Positions 30,613-41,246 of a stretch of DNA of 64,000 nt are shown piece by piece. A model generated the notes under the pieces. The model did not search any database, had not been told where the DNA came from, and saw nothing but the letters and a program-made list of their open reading frames with translations. Source of the DNA: Pseudohalioglobus lutimaris (GTDB lineage Bacteria; Pseudomonadota; Gammaproteobacteria; Pseudomonadales; Halieaceae); NCBI RefSeq assembly GCF_002866825.1, contig NZ_PKUS01000002.1, positions 372,001-436,000 on the forward strand, read 5' to 3'. The translations under genes were made by a program, and so were the position numbers. Each line of letters starts with the position of its first letter. Position 1 is the stretch's first letter.

Positions 30613-32415
30613 ATGACCGCAATACATACCCCGTTAAGAACAATCGGCACTTCCATTGTGCTACTGGCAGTGGCCCTGTTGCAGGCCTGCGGCAGCGCAC
30701 CCACCGACACAACGCCACGGGAAGAGACCGTGGCGCCCGTCATCAGCCAACCCGATGACAATGCTGTTCGGTTAAGCTTACCAGCTTCGCTGTTTGCGAC
30801 GGAGTTTGCCGGCGCCGATGCCGCACTCGTCAACGGCGACTGGATGAGTGCCAGCGCCACTCTCTCACCGCTGGAGGAAGCAGACCTGAGCCAGGACGAT
30901 GCCGACTACCTGCAGTACCTGTTGGCGCGCCTCGACTACCGGCGCGGCGAACTGCAAAGCGCCCGGTCGCGACTGGACCAGCTGGCCCGCCCTGACGTGC
31001 ACCCCGCCATCGCCTACCGGGCAAGCAACTTCCAGCGTCACTTACTTGGCCTCCAGGGGGAACACCTGCAGAGCGCGCAACTGGGGACGCGCATCATGGA
31101 CACCGCGCCGGAAGCAGACCGGCCCGCAATCAAGCGCAGCATCTGGCAAGACCTGTTGCGCTGCACCCCGGAAAAAATTGCCCAGGCACAGCGAGAGGCA
31201 ACCGACGCCAGCTGGCGCGGCTGGCTGGAACTGGCGCGCATCGACAATGACAGCGTACTCGCCCTGGGGGCGGAGCTCACCAGTTGGCAAGAGAACAACC
31301 CGGGCCACCCGGCAACCCATCCGCTACCCGGTGGGCTGGAACTGCTGGCACAATCGGCGGCTGCACCCACCAGGGTGGCGCTGATATTGCCACTCAGTGG
31401 GCGACTGGCTCCCGCTGGCAAGGCAGTTCGCGACGGTTATCTCGCCAGTTACTTCCGCGCTCGCCTCGCGGGGGAAGCACCCGGCGAGATTATGGTAATC
31501 GACTCAAGTCTCTATGCAGGCGCCAGCGATGCCTACAGTGATGCCATTATTCAGGGGGCGCAATTGGTCGTTGGGCCGCTGAGCAAGGGTTCCGTCGGCG
31601 CGGTCGCAGCAATGCCCCAGCGACCGGCCCCGGTTATCGCCCTGAACCGCATTGAGCAGGGGGCCACTCCCGCCCAAAGTGCGCTGGTGCAGCTGTCGCT
31701 TTCACCTGAGGATGAGGCAGTTCAGCTGGCCGACACTGCCTTTGGACAGGGTGCTCGACGGGCACTGGTCCTGCGGCCTGCGGGCGCCTGGGGAGACAAG
31801 ATAGAAGCAGCCCTGGACAGCCGGTGGCGGGCGCTGGGCGGAGCCCTGGTCCAGAGCGTCTCCTACACAGGCAAGGATGACTACTCCGCCGGTGTAAAGT
31901 CGGGCCTGGGCATCGAAGCAAGCGAGCTACGCCGGCGCAAGGTGCGCGATATGCTGGCCAGCAATGTGGAGTTCACGCCACGAAGACGTCAGGACATCGA
32001 CGCCGTATTTATGCTCAGCCGCACGCCGGAGGAGGCCAGGGCCATCAAACCCTTACTGGCGTTTCACTATGCCGGTGCCCTGCCGGTCTACGCCACATCC
32101 AGCATACACGGCGGCCGGACAGACACGCGGGACAGGGATCTCGATGGCACGCACATTCTCGAAATACCCTGGTTGCTCGGCTCCGACCCCGATTTGCTGA
32201 AAGCCCTGAGCAATAGCAACAGCCATCAATACAGCCGGCTCAATGCGCTGGGCGTTGATGCTTATCGTGTGCAATCGCGCTTCGCACAGTTGCAGGCGGG
32301 GCCAGATGCCTTGATCAGGGGACATACCGGGTTACTGAGCCTGAATCCAGACCTGCAGATAGAACGCAAACTGCCGGCGGCGGTTTTTGATGGCGACCGA
32401 CTGAAGCCGCTATAG
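30613..32415 (+). CDS. lpoA: Outer-membrane lipoprotein LpoA (LppC), activator of PBP1a
   Basis: The 600-residue lipoprotein has a signal peptide ending in the lipobox LLQAC (Cys about 26), a helical TPR-like N-terminal domain (to about residue 245) and a C-terminal periplasmic-binding-protein type I fold (starting VALILPLSGRLAPAG). In E. coli LpoA spans the periplasm to stimulate PBP1a cross-linking. It heads the lpoA-yraN-diaA-dolP operon, whose order is conserved from E. coli to Pseudomonas. A TATACT box near 30556 could serve as its -10. Confidence 0.93.
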   Translation: MTAIHTPLRTIGTSIVLLAVALLQACGSAPTDTTPREETVAPVISQPDDNAVRLSLPASLFATEFAGADAALVNGDWMSASATLSPLEEADLSQDDADYLQYLLARLDYRRGELQSARSRLDQLARPDVHPAIAYRASNFQRHLLGLQGEHLQSAQLGTRIMDTAPEADRPAIKRSIWQDLLRCTPEKIAQAQREATDASWRGWLELARIDNDSVLALGAELTSWQENNPGHPATHPLPGGLELLAQSAAAPTRVALILPLSGRLAPAGKAVRDGYLASYFRARLAGEAPGEIMVIDSSLYAGASDAYSDAIIQGAQLVVGPLSKGSVGAVAAMPQRPAPVIALNRIEQGATPAQSALVQLSLSPEDEAVQLADTAFGQGARRALVLRPAGAWGDKIEAALDSRWRALGGALVQSVSYTGKDDYSAGVKSGLGIEASELRRRKVRDMLASNVEFTPRRRQDIDAVFMLSRTPEEARAIKPLLAFHYAGALPVYATSSIHGGRTDTRDRDLDGTHILEIPWLLGSDPDLLKALSNSNSHQYSRLNALGVDAYRVQSRFAQLQAGPDALIRGHTGLLSLNPDLQIERKLPAAVFDGDRLKPL

Positions 32416-32453
32416 TTACACTCCCTCTGCATCAGCATGGGGAGGGCAACAGC

Positions 32454-32813
32454 TTGAAGTCGCTGGGAGATAACTACGAAGAACAGGCGGCCTGCTGGCT
32501 GCAGCGTCAGGGCTTGACCATCATTGAGCGCAATTTTCGCTGTCGCGTCGGAGAACTGGATATCATTGGCCAGCAAGGGCAATACCTCGTCTTCATTGAG
32601 GTGAGGGCTCGCAGCAATTCTCGCTTTGCTTCCGCCGCGGCATCCGTGGACCTGCGCAAGCGCCGGCGTCTGGTAAGAGCCGCACAGTGGTTCCTGCAAC
32701 GCCACCGAAAGTACGCGCACCTGCCCTGCCGATTTGACGTGGTCGCCTTCCAGCCGCCACAATCCGCTACCGAACAGACGCCGCTGTGGATTCGCGGCGC
32801 CTTCACCGAATAG
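32454..32813 (+). CDS. yraN: UPF0102 / YraN family protein (endonuclease-like fold)
   Basis: A 119-residue YraN-family protein of unknown cellular role. The nuclease-like core is present: GELDIIG followed by LVFIEVRARS, i.e. the E-x(n)-D-x(n)-ExR pattern of Holliday-junction-resolvase-like folds. The start is TTG at 32454 after GGAGG at eight bases; the nearby ATG at 32437 is out of frame. The position between lpoA and diaA is conserved. Confidence 0.92.
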   Translation: MKSLGDNYEEQAACWLQRQGLTIIERNFRCRVGELDIIGQQGQYLVFIEVRARSNSRFASAAASVDLRKRRRLVRAAQWFLQRHRKYAHLPCRFDVVAFQPPQSATEQTPLWIRGAFTE

Positions 32814-32828
32814 ATACCAGAGGACGAC

Positions 32829-33428
32829 TTGGACCACTACCAGAACATTGCAGCTCGTTTTCAGCAGACGATCGAAAACATCGCGATGTCTGTGGACCAA
32901 CTCGCGGAACCCATAGCCCAGGCCAGTGAACTGATGACTCAGGTGCTGCTGCATGACGGCAGGCTGTTCAGCGCAGGCAACGGTGTGGATGCAGTAATCA
33001 GTCAGTTGCTCGTCACCTCATTGATAGGCAGGCTAGACCAGGAGCGCCCGGCACTCCCCGCGTTCAACCTGTGCGCAGACGGCGCCGGCATCACCGCGGT
33101 GCTCAGCGATGAGGGCCCGGCAGACATCTTCTCAAGGCCGCTGCGAGCGCTGGCCCAGGAGGGCGACCTGCTACTGGCGCTGCATAGTGGGGGAGATCCC
33201 GCTGCAGTGGTCGCAGCGGTGGAAGCCGCTCACGACAGGGGCATGCTGGTGGTCGCCATCACCTGTGACGACGGCGCGGCACTGTCATCAGTGCTGCAGA
33301 CCGGGGACGCCAATATCGCCATAAACGCCGCCAGGCGCTCGCAACGGGTGGAGCTGCAGACGATCGTTGTGCAGTGCCTCTGCGAACTCATCGAACAAAA
33401 CCTGTTCGGCAATTACCAGGAGAATTAA
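32829..33428 (+). CDS. diaA: DnaA initiator-associating protein DiaA (SIS domain)
   Basis: DiaA is a tetrameric SIS-domain protein that binds DnaA and promotes initiation at oriC in E. coli. The 199-residue protein keeps the family layout: the GNGVDAVISQ loop, a DEGPADIFSRPLRAL stretch, LLALHSGGDPAAVV and the C-terminal VQCLCELIEQNLF. The start is TTG at 32829, six bases after GAGG. Order and length match E. coli yraO. Function is by homology. Confidence 0.92.
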   Translation: MDHYQNIAARFQQTIENIAMSVDQLAEPIAQASELMTQVLLHDGRLFSAGNGVDAVISQLLVTSLIGRLDQERPALPAFNLCADGAGITAVLSDEGPADIFSRPLRALAQEGDLLLALHSGGDPAAVVAAVEAAHDRGMLVVAITCDDGAALSSVLQTGDANIAINAARRSQRVELQTIVVQCLCELIEQNLFGNYQEN

Positions 33429-33433
33429 TCGCC

Positions 33434-34009
33434 ATGCTGCAACGCTTCACTCTTACCCTGTTCACCCTCGGGCTGCTCAGCCTGGGCGGCTGCGGCAGCA
33501 TGTTGGCTACGATGGAGATGAACACCATCGAGGAGGACGAGGGCGAGCGCACACTGGGCCGTCTGATCGAGGACGAAAACATAGAAACCAAGGCACTGGT
33601 CAACATCCACGACGCCAATGAGGACTTTGACCACACCAACATCAAGGTCGTAAGCTACAACGGCTACGTGCTCATCGCTGGTCAGGTAGCCAACCAGGCC
33701 CTCAAGGACCAGGCTACCAGGGTGATCAAGGAGGTGCGTGGCGTGCGGCGAATCTACAATGAACTGGAGATCGCCGCCCCCAGTTCGGCGATGACCCGCA
33801 CCTCGGACACCTGGATCACCACCAAGGTAAAGTCTTTCTTACTGGGTAACTTCGACATTGAAGGGACCAGAGTAAAAGTTGTTACCGAGGACGGTGTTGT
33901 TTACCTGATGGGCCTGGCGACGCCGGAAGAAGCGGAGCGCATTGCGGCAGAGGCTGCAGACATTGGCGGTGTCCAGAAAGTGGTCAAGCTGTTTGAATTG
34001 CTAAATTAG
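33434..34009 (+). CDS. dolP: BON-domain outer-membrane lipoprotein DolP (YraP)
   Basis: The ATG at 33434, behind GGAG, gives 191 residues. The signal peptide ends in the lipobox LGGC (Cys about 17), followed by two BON domains (about residues 48-115 and 124-190). In E. coli DolP binds anionic lipid at division sites and supports Bam function and the outer-membrane barrier. It is the last gene of the lpoA operon and converges with rnhB, with 24 bases between the stops. Confidence 0.93.
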   Translation: MLQRFTLTLFTLGLLSLGGCGSMLATMEMNTIEEDEGERTLGRLIEDENIETKALVNIHDANEDFDHTNIKVVSYNGYVLIAGQVANQALKDQATRVIKEVRGVRRIYNELEIAAPSSAMTRTSDTWITTKVKSFLLGNFDIEGTRVKVVTEDGVVYLMGLATPEEAERIAAEAADIGGVQKVVKLFELLN

Positions 34010-34033
34010 CCGGACTGCCAGTCAGAATGGTAA

Positions 34034-34636
34034 TCAGCTGCCGGTTTCCAGCAACTTGCGCACCGGACCGAAGCTGCGCCTGTGGGCAGGCGTCACCCCC
34101 AGTTCGCGCAGGGCGTTGAGATGCGCAGACGTCGGATAGCCCTTGTGCGCGGCGAAGCCGTATCCGGGGTATTGCGCTTCCAACGCCACCAGCTCCCCAT
34201 CGCGCTGCACCTTGGCAAGAATAGATGCGGCAGCAATCGCCGGCACCCTGTCGTCACCCTTGACCACGGGCTCTGATGGGTAGCGCCATTGCGGCAGTCG
34301 GTTACCATCCACCAGCACATAGCCCGGTTGCGGCTGCAGCGCTTCCACGGCTCGCTTCATCGCCAACAGCGATGCCTGCAGAATATTGAGTCGATCGATC
34401 TCCTCCACGCTCGCCCTGGCGATCGACCAGGCTATAGCGTTGGCACAGATGATCCCTGCCAGCTCTTCGCGCCGCGTTGCAGAGAGCTTTTTCGAGTCCC
34501 GCAGGCCTTCTACCGGGCGCCGGGGATCAAGGATCACCGCTGCGGCGACGACATCGCCCGCCAGCGGACCACGGCCCACCTCGTCAACGCCAGCAATATC
34601 CGCGCCCTCGTAAGCGACCTGAAACAGATCATCCAC
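34034..34636 (-). CDS. rnhB: Ribonuclease HII
   Basis: RNase HII cuts at ribonucleotides embedded in DNA. The 200-residue protein has the catalytic motif [13 protein letters not shown] near residue 15 and later acidic residues in [11 protein letters not shown], and ends with the SFGPVRKLL tail of the family. The GTG start at 34636 overlaps lpxB by eight bases, the usual lpxB-rnhB coupling. The dnaE gene that commonly follows is absent here. Confidence 0.94.
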   Translation of the reverse strand: MDDLFQVAYEGADIAGVDEVGRGPLAGDVVAAAVILDPRRPVEGLRDSKKLSATRREELAGIICANAIAWSIARASVEEIDRLNILQASLLAMKRAVEALQPQPGYVLVDGNRLPQWRYPSEPVVKGDDRVPAIAAASILAKVQRDGELVALEAQYPGYGFAAHKGYPTSAHLNALRELGVTPAHRRSFGPVRKLLETGS

Positions 34637-35789
34637 GATTCAGTTTTCCCTGTGCCAGTTCCAGCAAGGCATGTGCACTCTCGCCAGCGTAACCGCGAGC
34701 GAGCTCCCGGTGCATCTCGTCAAAGGCCTGCAACTGGTCAGCGGCGGCCTCACCCGCCTTCAACAGGGGCTGCATACAGGCCACCACGGCCTCGGGGGTG
34801 GCGCGATCCTGCAGCAGTTCAGGGACCAGTGCGCGACCGGCAAGCACATTGGGCAGCGCCACATATTCAGTGCGTGCGAGACTGCTAATCAACCACCATG
34901 AGAGCGCTGCCATGCGATAGGCAACCACCATGGGGCGCTTGAGCAGCGCCGCCTCAAGGGTAGCCGTGCCCGAGGCCAGCAGTACCGCATCCGCAGCCGC
35001 CATCGCTTCACGGGATCGACCCGATATCAGCGTCACCGGTAAATCTGGCTGCTCGGCAAGCAGCGTGCGCAATTGTGCCTCGCGTTCTGCATTGGCTGCG
35101 GGCAGCACAAAGGACAGGTCCGGTTGCTGTTGCCACAGGTCCCGGGCCGCCTGCAGAAATAGCGGCGCCAGCATGCTCACCTCGCCGCCGCGACTACCCG
35201 GCAGCAGCGCAAGCAGGCGGCCGTCGGGTTCCAGACCGAGATCACGCCGCGCCGCAGCCGCATCCACTGTTGCCGGCAGCTCATCCGCCAGCGGGTGCCC
35301 GACAAAACGCACGGGCACGCCATGCTCCCGATAAACGCCGGTTTCAAACGGAAACAGGCACAGCATCAGGTCTACCGACCGCTTGATCTTGCGAATGCGA
35401 CCCTGTCGCCAGGCCCAGATAGAGGGGCTGACCAGGTGAGCAGTGGGAATACCACACTCACGCAGCTTGCGTTCGAGACGCAGATTGAAGTCGGGGGAGT
35501 CGATACCAAGGAAAAGATCGGGAGGGTCGTCGCGAAAGTGCTCGAAAACGGCTCGCCGGATACGCAACAGTTCGGGCAAGCGCTTGAAAGGCTCAACGAA
35601 GCCCATGACCGAAAGGCGCTCCATCGGAAACATACTGCGCAGACCCTGCGCTTCCATCAGGGGGCCACCAATCCCCTCGACAATCAGCTGGTCACACTGT
35701 TCCCTGAGCGCTGCCAGTATGCGGGAACCCAGGATGTCTCCGGAGGCCTCGCCGGCAAGCACACCAACGCGCAAGACGCCATGGGGCAT
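34629..35789 (-). CDS. lpxB: Lipid-A-disaccharide synthase LpxB
   Basis: LpxB (GT19) joins UDP-2,3-diacylglucosamine and lipid X to make the lipid A disaccharide. The ATG at 35789 gives 386 residues starting [18 protein letters not shown], matching the family. A longer frame from 35846 would overlap lpxA and lacks support, although the site before 35789 is weak. Motifs include [25 protein letters not shown] and LPGSRGGEV. Confidence 0.95.
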   Translation of the reverse strand: MPHGVLRVGVLAGEASGDILGSRILAALREQCDQLIVEGIGGPLMEAQGLRSMFPMERLSVMGFVEPFKRLPELLRIRRAVFEHFRDDPPDLFLGIDSPDFNLRLERKLRECGIPTAHLVSPSIWAWRQGRIRKIKRSVDLMLCLFPFETGVYREHGVPVRFVGHPLADELPATVDAAAARRDLGLEPDGRLLALLPGSRGGEVSMLAPLFLQAARDLWQQQPDLSFVLPAANAEREAQLRTLLAEQPDLPVTLISGRSREAMAAADAVLLASGTATLEAALLKRPMVVAYRMAALSWWLISSLARTEYVALPNVLAGRALVPELLQDRATPEAVVACMQPLLKAGEAAADQLQAFDEMHRELARGYAGESAHALLELAQGKLNRG

Positions 35790-35805
35790 CTTCAGGACCC
35801 AGTCA

Positions 35806-36576
35806 CTAGCGGACGATGCCGCGCTCCGAAGCGCGAACGGAGTCAATCAACACCTGAACCTCCGGCGTCTCCTTGAGCATGGTTTCTAACCGTTGAAGCG
35901 CCAGTTCCAGGGTCAGGCCCTGGCGGTAAAGAATTTTGAAAGCGCGGCGCAACTGACTGATCGCTTCAGCGGAAAAACCTCGACGGCGCAAGCCTTCCGT
36001 ATTGATGGTTTTGGCCTCTGCCGGCGAGCCGCTGACGGTGACGTAGGCCGGAACATCCTTGCCGATAGCCGTGCCCATACCACTGAAGCTGTGCACACCG
36101 ATTTTGCAGAACTGGTGCACCAGGGTGTAGCCGCTGAGTATTGCCCAGTCCCCCACATGAACATGCCCGGCAAGTGCGGTGTTGTTGACCAGGATGGTGT
36201 GGTTACCAACAACAGAGTCGTGACCGATGTGGGCATAAGCCATGATCAGGTTCTCGTTCCCAATCGTCGTTTCCGAGCGGTCCTGCACCGTGCCGCGATG
36301 AATGGTTACATTCTCACGGATAATATTGTTGTCACCGATGACCAGCCGCGTGGGTTCGTTGCGATACTTCAGGTCCGGGGTCGACTCGCCAATACTGGAA
36401 AACTGGTAGATGTGGTTGCCCGCGCCAATCTGGGCCGGTCCGCGAATCACCACATGGGGCTCGATAATCGTACCCGGTCCTATCTCCACATCTGCGCCAA
36501 TCAGCGACCACGGGCCCACGGTCACATCGTCAGCCAAACGTGCTCCGGGTTCTATAATGGCGGCTTCGTGGATCAT
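35806..36576 (-). CDS. lpxA: UDP-N-acetylglucosamine acyltransferase LpxA
   Basis: LpxA is the first lipid A enzyme, a trimeric left-handed beta-helix protein that 3-O-acylates UDP-GlcNAc. The 256-residue length is standard. Hexapeptide repeats run from residue 1 to about 185. The catalytic His lies in the segment [15 protein letters not shown]. The ATG overlaps the fabZ stop by four bases. Confidence 0.97.
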   Translation of the reverse strand: MIHEAAIIEPGARLADDVTVGPWSLIGADVEIGPGTIIEPHVVIRGPAQIGAGNHIYQFSSIGESTPDLKYRNEPTRLVIGDNNIIRENVTIHRGTVQDRSETTIGNENLIMAYAHIGHDSVVGNHTILVNNTALAGHVHVGDWAILSGYTLVHQFCKIGVHSFSGMGTAIGKDVPAYVTVSGSPAEAKTINTEGLRRRGFSAEAISQLRRAFKILYRQGLTLELALQRLETMLKETPEVQVLIDSVRASERGIVR

Positions 36577-37004
36577 CGGTCAGCACAGAGGATAGTGGCT
36601 GATGCGGCAAGCTGACCATCGACATCGGAGCTGACGTCGAACTTCCAGATGCCCCTGCGCTCAGAAACAATCGCTGCCCGCAACATTACCCGGTCACCGG
36701 GTATGCAGGGCCGCTTGAAACGAAGCTTGTCTGCGCCGACAAAATAATAGATGGAGCCGTCGGCCGGTGTTTTGTTCATACTCCTGAAGCCGAGTATGCC
36801 CGCTGCCTGGGCCATGGCCTCCACCAGCAGCACACCCGGGAAGACCGGCTTGTCGGGAAAGTGCCCATCAAAGAAAGGTTCGTTTATCGTCAAATTCTTA
36901 TACGCGACAATGGACTCTCCAAGCTCCATTTCCACAACCCTGTCGACCAGCAGGAAAGGGTAGCGGTGCGGCAGATATTTGCGAATTTCGTCGATTTCCA
37001 TCAT
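36573..37004 (-). CDS. fabZ: 3-hydroxyacyl-ACP dehydratase FabZ
   Basis: FabZ dehydrates beta-hydroxyacyl-ACP in fatty acid synthesis and competes with LpxA/LpxD for the same acyl substrate. The ATG at 37004, seven bases after AAGGA, gives 143 residues with [13 protein letters not shown] and the active-site [19 protein letters not shown] (His and Glu). An upstream extension to 37121 runs into the lpxD end and is not used. Confidence 0.97.
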   Translation of the reverse strand: MMEIDEIRKYLPHRYPFLLVDRVVEMELGESIVAYKNLTINEPFFDGHFPDKPVFPGVLLVEAMAQAAGILGFRSMNKTPADGSIYYFVGADKLRFKRPCIPGDRVMLRAAIVSERRGIWKFDVSSDVDGQLAASATILCADR

Positions 37005-37050
37005 CGGTGGATCCTTGTCCTGGGAAGCCAGGCGCAACCGCGCCTGCCTG

Positions 37051-38061
37051 TTAATGCTGCTGCTTTTCCAGGGCTGCCAAACGCTGCTGAATCCGCTCAA
37101 GCTGGGAGAAACGGACTGCATTTTTGCGCCAGTCTCTGGTGGCCGCCATGGGTGTGCCGGAGGAGTAAGAGCCGGGCTCGGTGATGGAACGGGTGACCAT
37201 GGTCATGCCCGTCACATGCACGCCGTCGCAGATCTCTACATGCCCGACAACACCGACGCCTCCTGCCAGCGTACAATTAGCGCCTATGATCGTGCTTCCG
37301 GCCAGACCCGTGCAACCGGCGATCGCGGTATTTTTTCCGATGTGGCAGTTGTGCGCAATTTGCACCAGGTTGTCGATGATCGCCCCGTCTTCAATCACGG
37401 TGTGATCAAGCGCGCCCCGGTCGATGGTGGTGCAGGCCCCGATTTCCACGTCGTTGCCGATACGTACACCGCCCAGCTGGTGGATTTTCTCCCAGCCCTC
37501 CGGACCCGGCGCAAAACCGAAGCCGTCTGCACCCAGCACGGCCTGGCTGTGCACCTGGCAGCGCTCGCCCACCCGAACATCGTGGTAGATCACCACCCCG
37601 GGATTGATCCGCGTCCCCGCACCGACAAAACTGTCATGCCCGATATAGGCGTTTGCACCCACCAGCGCCCCGGCACCGATCCCTGCGCCTGCCTCGACGA
37701 CGGCATTGGGACCGATACTGGCATCAGCAGCGATAGTCGCGTCTGGTGACACCACTGCGGAGGGATGAATACCTGCCGCCGCTGGAGGCGAGCGGTCAAA
37801 CACCGCCGTAATCCGCGCAAAGGCCACGTAGGGATGCTCTGTAGCAAGCGTCCAAACGGGACACTCATCCACCAGATCAGGGTGCAGAATCACTGCGGCG
37901 GCCCTGGTTGTGGCCAGTTGACTGACGTACTTCTTGTTGGAGAGGAAGCCGATCTCGTCTGCGCCAGCACTCGCCAGCGTCGCCAGGCCGCTGACAGAGC
38001 GATCGGGGTCCCCCGACAACTCCAGGTCAAAACGCTGCGCCAGCTCGCCCAGACTAATCAC
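37051..38061 (-). CDS. lpxD: UDP-3-O-acylglucosamine N-acyltransferase LpxD
   Basis: LpxD adds the second acyl chain in lipid A synthesis. The 336-residue protein has an N-terminal uridine-binding domain (about 1-95, with [14 protein letters not shown]), then hexapeptide repeats (about 100-300) with the catalytic His in the segment [10 protein letters not shown], and a C-terminal helix that may coil. The start is GTG at 38061, seven bases after the skp stop. Confidence 0.96.
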   Translation of the reverse strand: MISLGELAQRFDLELSGDPDRSVSGLATLASAGADEIGFLSNKKYVSQLATTRAAAVILHPDLVDECPVWTLATEHPYVAFARITAVFDRSPPAAAGIHPSAVVSPDATIAADASIGPNAVVEAGAGIGAGALVGANAYIGHDSFVGAGTRINPGVVIYHDVRVGERCQVHSQAVLGADGFGFAPGPEGWEKIHQLGGVRIGNDVEIGACTTIDRGALDHTVIEDGAIIDNLVQIAHNCHIGKNTAIAGCTGLAGSTIIGANCTLAGGVGVVGHVEICDGVHVTGMTMVTRSITEPGSYSSGTPMAATRDWRKNAVRFSQLERIQQRLAALEKQQH

Positions 38062-38068
38062 CTCGTGC

Positions 38069-38587
38069 TTACTCGGCGGGCATTTGATTCAGCTTGTCTG
38101 TCACTTTAGCGGTGATGCTGTATCCGGCGTCAGCGTGGATCACAGAGGAGCGCTGCAGTAGCAGTCCAATTCCCTCGGTAGTAATCAACTCGCGCAACAC
38201 TTCCTGTACCCTGGGCGACATTTCCTGCAGCAAACCCTGGCCAGCACCCTGCTCTGCCTGCTGCAGCTTTCCTGTCACATGCTCCAGGTCAGACTGCTTG
38301 TTCGCCAGCTTTTGCCGCGCAGCTACCTGCTGCTCCTGGCTCATCACGGCGGCATCTTTCTGGAACTTTTGCACCAGTTGATCAAACTCCTTTTTGAGCT
38401 TGTCGAACTCGGCCTTGTCTGCCTTGTAGTCTTCCTGATTACGCACTTCCGTCAAACGCTTTTGCGCGATGTCTGTTTGCAAAATGGCTTCCTGCAGGTT
38501 GACCACAGCGATCTTGCCCTGCGCCATTGCCAGGGTGGGCAGGGTAAAAGCCAGTGCGGCGAATGTAACTTTTAAAAATCTAAACAC
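38069..38587 (-). CDS. skp: Periplasmic chaperone Skp (OmpH family)
   Basis: Skp is a trimeric chaperone with coiled-coil arms that holds unfolded outer-membrane proteins for BamA. The 172-residue protein has a signal peptide ending LAMA before QGKIAVVNLQEAIL and a long charged helical region (about 45-125). The start is GTG at 38587 with GGAG six bases upstream. The neighbours bamA and lpxD are standard. Confidence 0.95.
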   Translation of the reverse strand: MFRFLKVTFAALAFTLPTLAMAQGKIAVVNLQEAILQTDIAQKRLTEVRNQEDYKADKAEFDKLKKEFDQLVQKFQKDAAVMSQEQQVAARQKLANKQSDLEHVTGKLQQAEQGAGQGLLQEMSPRVQEVLRELITTEGIGLLLQRSSVIHADAGYSITAKVTDKLNQMPAE

Positions 38588-38613
38588 GTTTTTCTCCAGG
38601 TTTTAAACAATAA

Positions 38614-41199
38614 TCAGAATCCACGGCCCAGCGTAAACTGGAAGGCCTCTTCCTCGTCCTCATCACCCGCATTCAGAGGCTTGGCGAGGCTGAAGGTCAT
38701 GGGGCCGAAACCGGTAATCCAGGTCACACCGACACCCACCGAGTAGCGCAACTCATCGGCATCCACGTCGAAGCAGTTGATCTGGGAAGCTGAGCACTTG
38801 GTGTTGAACACGTTGCCCACGTCGATGAAGAAAGCGGAACGCAGTTTACTGCGGTCCTTGATAAAGGGCAGCGGGAACAGCAACTCAGCACTGCCCTCTA
38901 CCAGCACGTTGCCACCGAAGGGATCCGGGTCATCTCGCAGGGTCTGTACGCCCACCTTGCCATCCTGTCCCACATAACCGAATTCACCAACCTGTGTGGG
39001 TGTACCATTCTCATTGACCGCCGTCACCGCGTTGCGGGTATCGTAGAGCTCGGCAGGCGTGGAGCGAGGTCCCAGGGTGTTGCTTTCAAATCCGCGCACC
39101 GAACCGAAGCCACCGGCATAGAAATGCTCGTAGAAAGGCAGCTCTGTGGTATCTCCGTAACCATCGCCATAACCCAGTTCCCCACGCAAACGCACCGTCC
39201 ACAATCCCCTGATCGGGAAGTAGATCTCGCCGCGATAAGTCAGCTTGTAGAACTCCAGGTCAGACCCGGGCATGGCGACTTCCAGAGCCACTGAATTAGC
39301 GGTACCGCGAGTGGCCATGCGGCCCCGGTTAAGTGTGGATTGGCTCCAACTGGAGGTGATGGTCCAGTTAGTGAAATTGTCGCCATTTTCGTCAAGGAAC
39401 CCGGGTTCAGCCGGCGCAGTGAGGTATTCCGGTGGAATGGTATTGATAGGGAAAACTTCCTCAGGCCCCGTGAACAGACCTGTGCGGACCCCGTCGACAA
39501 AGATCTCGTTACTATCGAACCAGTAATCAATGTTCCGGTCGAGACGAGGGCTCGCCTTGATTTCCTGCACTGCAAATCGACCCGCTGTAATCTCCGTGTC
39601 GGACACACCAAAGCTGAAGCCCAGGCGTTGAGTTTCTTTTATTGGGTAACCAAAGTTGAGGGCGGCCCCGAAGGTGTCGGTCGTATAGCTGGCCACGTTA
39701 ACCTCGGAAAGATCTGTAGAGCGGTAGTAAACGTTGAATCCACGACTCACCCCATCCTCGGTAAAATACGGATTGGTGTAGCTGAAGTTGTACAGGTCCT
39801 GGTAACGGGATGAGTTCAGGCTGATCCCCACGCGTTTGCCCGTACCCATGAAGTTGTCCTGCTGCAGGTTCAGGCCGAGTATGAGGCCGGCGTCCTGCGC
39901 ATAACCAAAGCTCGCCCCGATACTGCCGGAGGACTGCTCCTCGACCTCAAACTCCACATCGATGAGGTCATCATGTCCTGCCACCTGCGGGGTTTCCACA
40001 GTTGCCCTGCTGAAATAGCCCAGGCGCTCCAGGCGAATACGCGACTGCTCGATTTTCGACGATGAAGCCGGGGCACTTTCCATCTGGCGCATTTCACGAC
40101 GCAATACGTCATCGGCGGTCTTCTGGTTGCCCTTGAAACTGATACGCCTGACGTAGGTGCGCTTGCCCGGGTCGACGAAGAATTTCATACCAACCACGTT
40201 GCTGCCTTCTTCGACCTCGGGAATACCGGTGACCTTGGCGAAGTTGTAGCCTTCATTACCCAGGCGTCGAGTGATGTACTCTTCCGTGGACGTGACCAGC
40301 TGCTGGGAAAACGTCTGCCCCTCATTGACCAGCAGGAAACGCCGCAGGTCTTCTTCTGGCAAAACCAGGTCACCGGAGAGATCAACCTTGCCAACGGTAA
40401 ACTTCTCACCCTCGGATACATTGGCCGTAATGTACACCTCTTCCTTATTGGGTGAGACAGAGACCTGGGTGGAGTCGATACGGAATTGCAGGTAGCCGCG
40501 GTCCATATAATAAGAGGTCAGAGTCTCCAGGTCGCCGGTCAGCTTCTCCTTCGAATACTTGTCGTCATTGGTGAAAAATGAGAGCCAGCCGGTGGTCTTG
40601 AGCTCAAAGATATCGTCGAGCTCACTATCACTGAATACCTCGTTGCCCACCACATTAATGTGTTTGATGGAGGCGACAGTACCCTCGTCCACGTCAATAT
40701 TGATGGTCACGCGATTGCGTGGTTCGGGTAGTACTTCGGTCTCAATTGCGGCGTCGTAACGACCTTGCTGCACATATTGCCGCGCCAGCTCCATTTGCAT
40801 GCCTTCCAGGGTAGAGCGCTGGAATACCTGGCCAACCGCCAGGCCCGCCCCTTTCAGGCCGTCCAACAAGGCCTCAGTCTCAATAGCCTTGTTGCCGTCG
40901 ATATTGATCTCGCTGATGCTCGGCCGTTCCGCAACCACGACTACCAGCACGTTGCCGTCCCGGCCGATTCGAATATCGTCAAAGTTACCCGTGGCAAACA
41001 AGCTGCGGGCAGAGGCGCGAATGGCATATTCGTCAACCATGTCGCCCACCCCGACAGGCAGGGCAGCAAAGACACTGCCTGCGGAAATACGCTGCAGCCC
41101 CTCTACGCGAATATCGGAAATGAGAAAGGTCTGGGCAGCAGCCAGCGGTGCCCAGAAAATCAACACCAGCGCCAGAAATTTGGGAAGTCGTCTAATCAA
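38614..41199 (-). CDS. bamA: Outer-membrane protein assembly factor BamA
   Basis: BamA is the Omp85 core of the Bam complex. The 861-residue protein has a signal peptide (ending PLAAAQ), five POTRA domains (about 25-430, beginning FLISDIRVEGLQRIS) and a 16-strand barrel with the VRGFESNTLGPR loop-6 motif. It ends in Phe, as expected for an outer-membrane barrel. It is about 50 residues longer than E. coli BamA, with extra loop sequence around residues 575-630. The only in-frame start at the right place is TTG 41199, without a clear ribosome binding site. Confidence 0.96.
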   Translation of the reverse strand: MIRRLPKFLALVLIFWAPLAAAQTFLISDIRVEGLQRISAGSVFAALPVGVGDMVDEYAIRASARSLFATGNFDDIRIGRDGNVLVVVVAERPSISEINIDGNKAIETEALLDGLKGAGLAVGQVFQRSTLEGMQMELARQYVQQGRYDAAIETEVLPEPRNRVTINIDVDEGTVASIKHINVVGNEVFSDSELDDIFELKTTGWLSFFTNDDKYSKEKLTGDLETLTSYYMDRGYLQFRIDSTQVSVSPNKEEVYITANVSEGEKFTVGKVDLSGDLVLPEEDLRRFLLVNEGQTFSQQLVTSTEEYITRRLGNEGYNFAKVTGIPEVEEGSNVVGMKFFVDPGKRTYVRRISFKGNQKTADDVLRREMRQMESAPASSSKIEQSRIRLERLGYFSRATVETPQVAGHDDLIDVEFEVEEQSSGSIGASFGYAQDAGLILGLNLQQDNFMGTGKRVGISLNSSRYQDLYNFSYTNPYFTEDGVSRGFNVYYRSTDLSEVNVASYTTDTFGAALNFGYPIKETQRLGFSFGVSDTEITAGRFAVQEIKASPRLDRNIDYWFDSNEIFVDGVRTGLFTGPEEVFPINTIPPEYLTAPAEPGFLDENGDNFTNWTITSSWSQSTLNRGRMATRGTANSVALEVAMPGSDLEFYKLTYRGEIYFPIRGLWTVRLRGELGYGDGYGDTTELPFYEHFYAGGFGSVRGFESNTLGPRSTPAELYDTRNAVTAVNENGTPTQVGEFGYVGQDGKVGVQTLRDDPDPFGGNVLVEGSAELLFPLPFIKDRSKLRSAFFIDVGNVFNTKCSASQINCFDVDADELRYSVGVGVTWITGFGPMTFSLAKPLNAGDEDEEEAFQFTLGRGF

Positions 41200-41246
41200 A
41201 GTTCAATCAACCAACGGATCCGACTGTGAGCGATGCTGAGCGCGCA

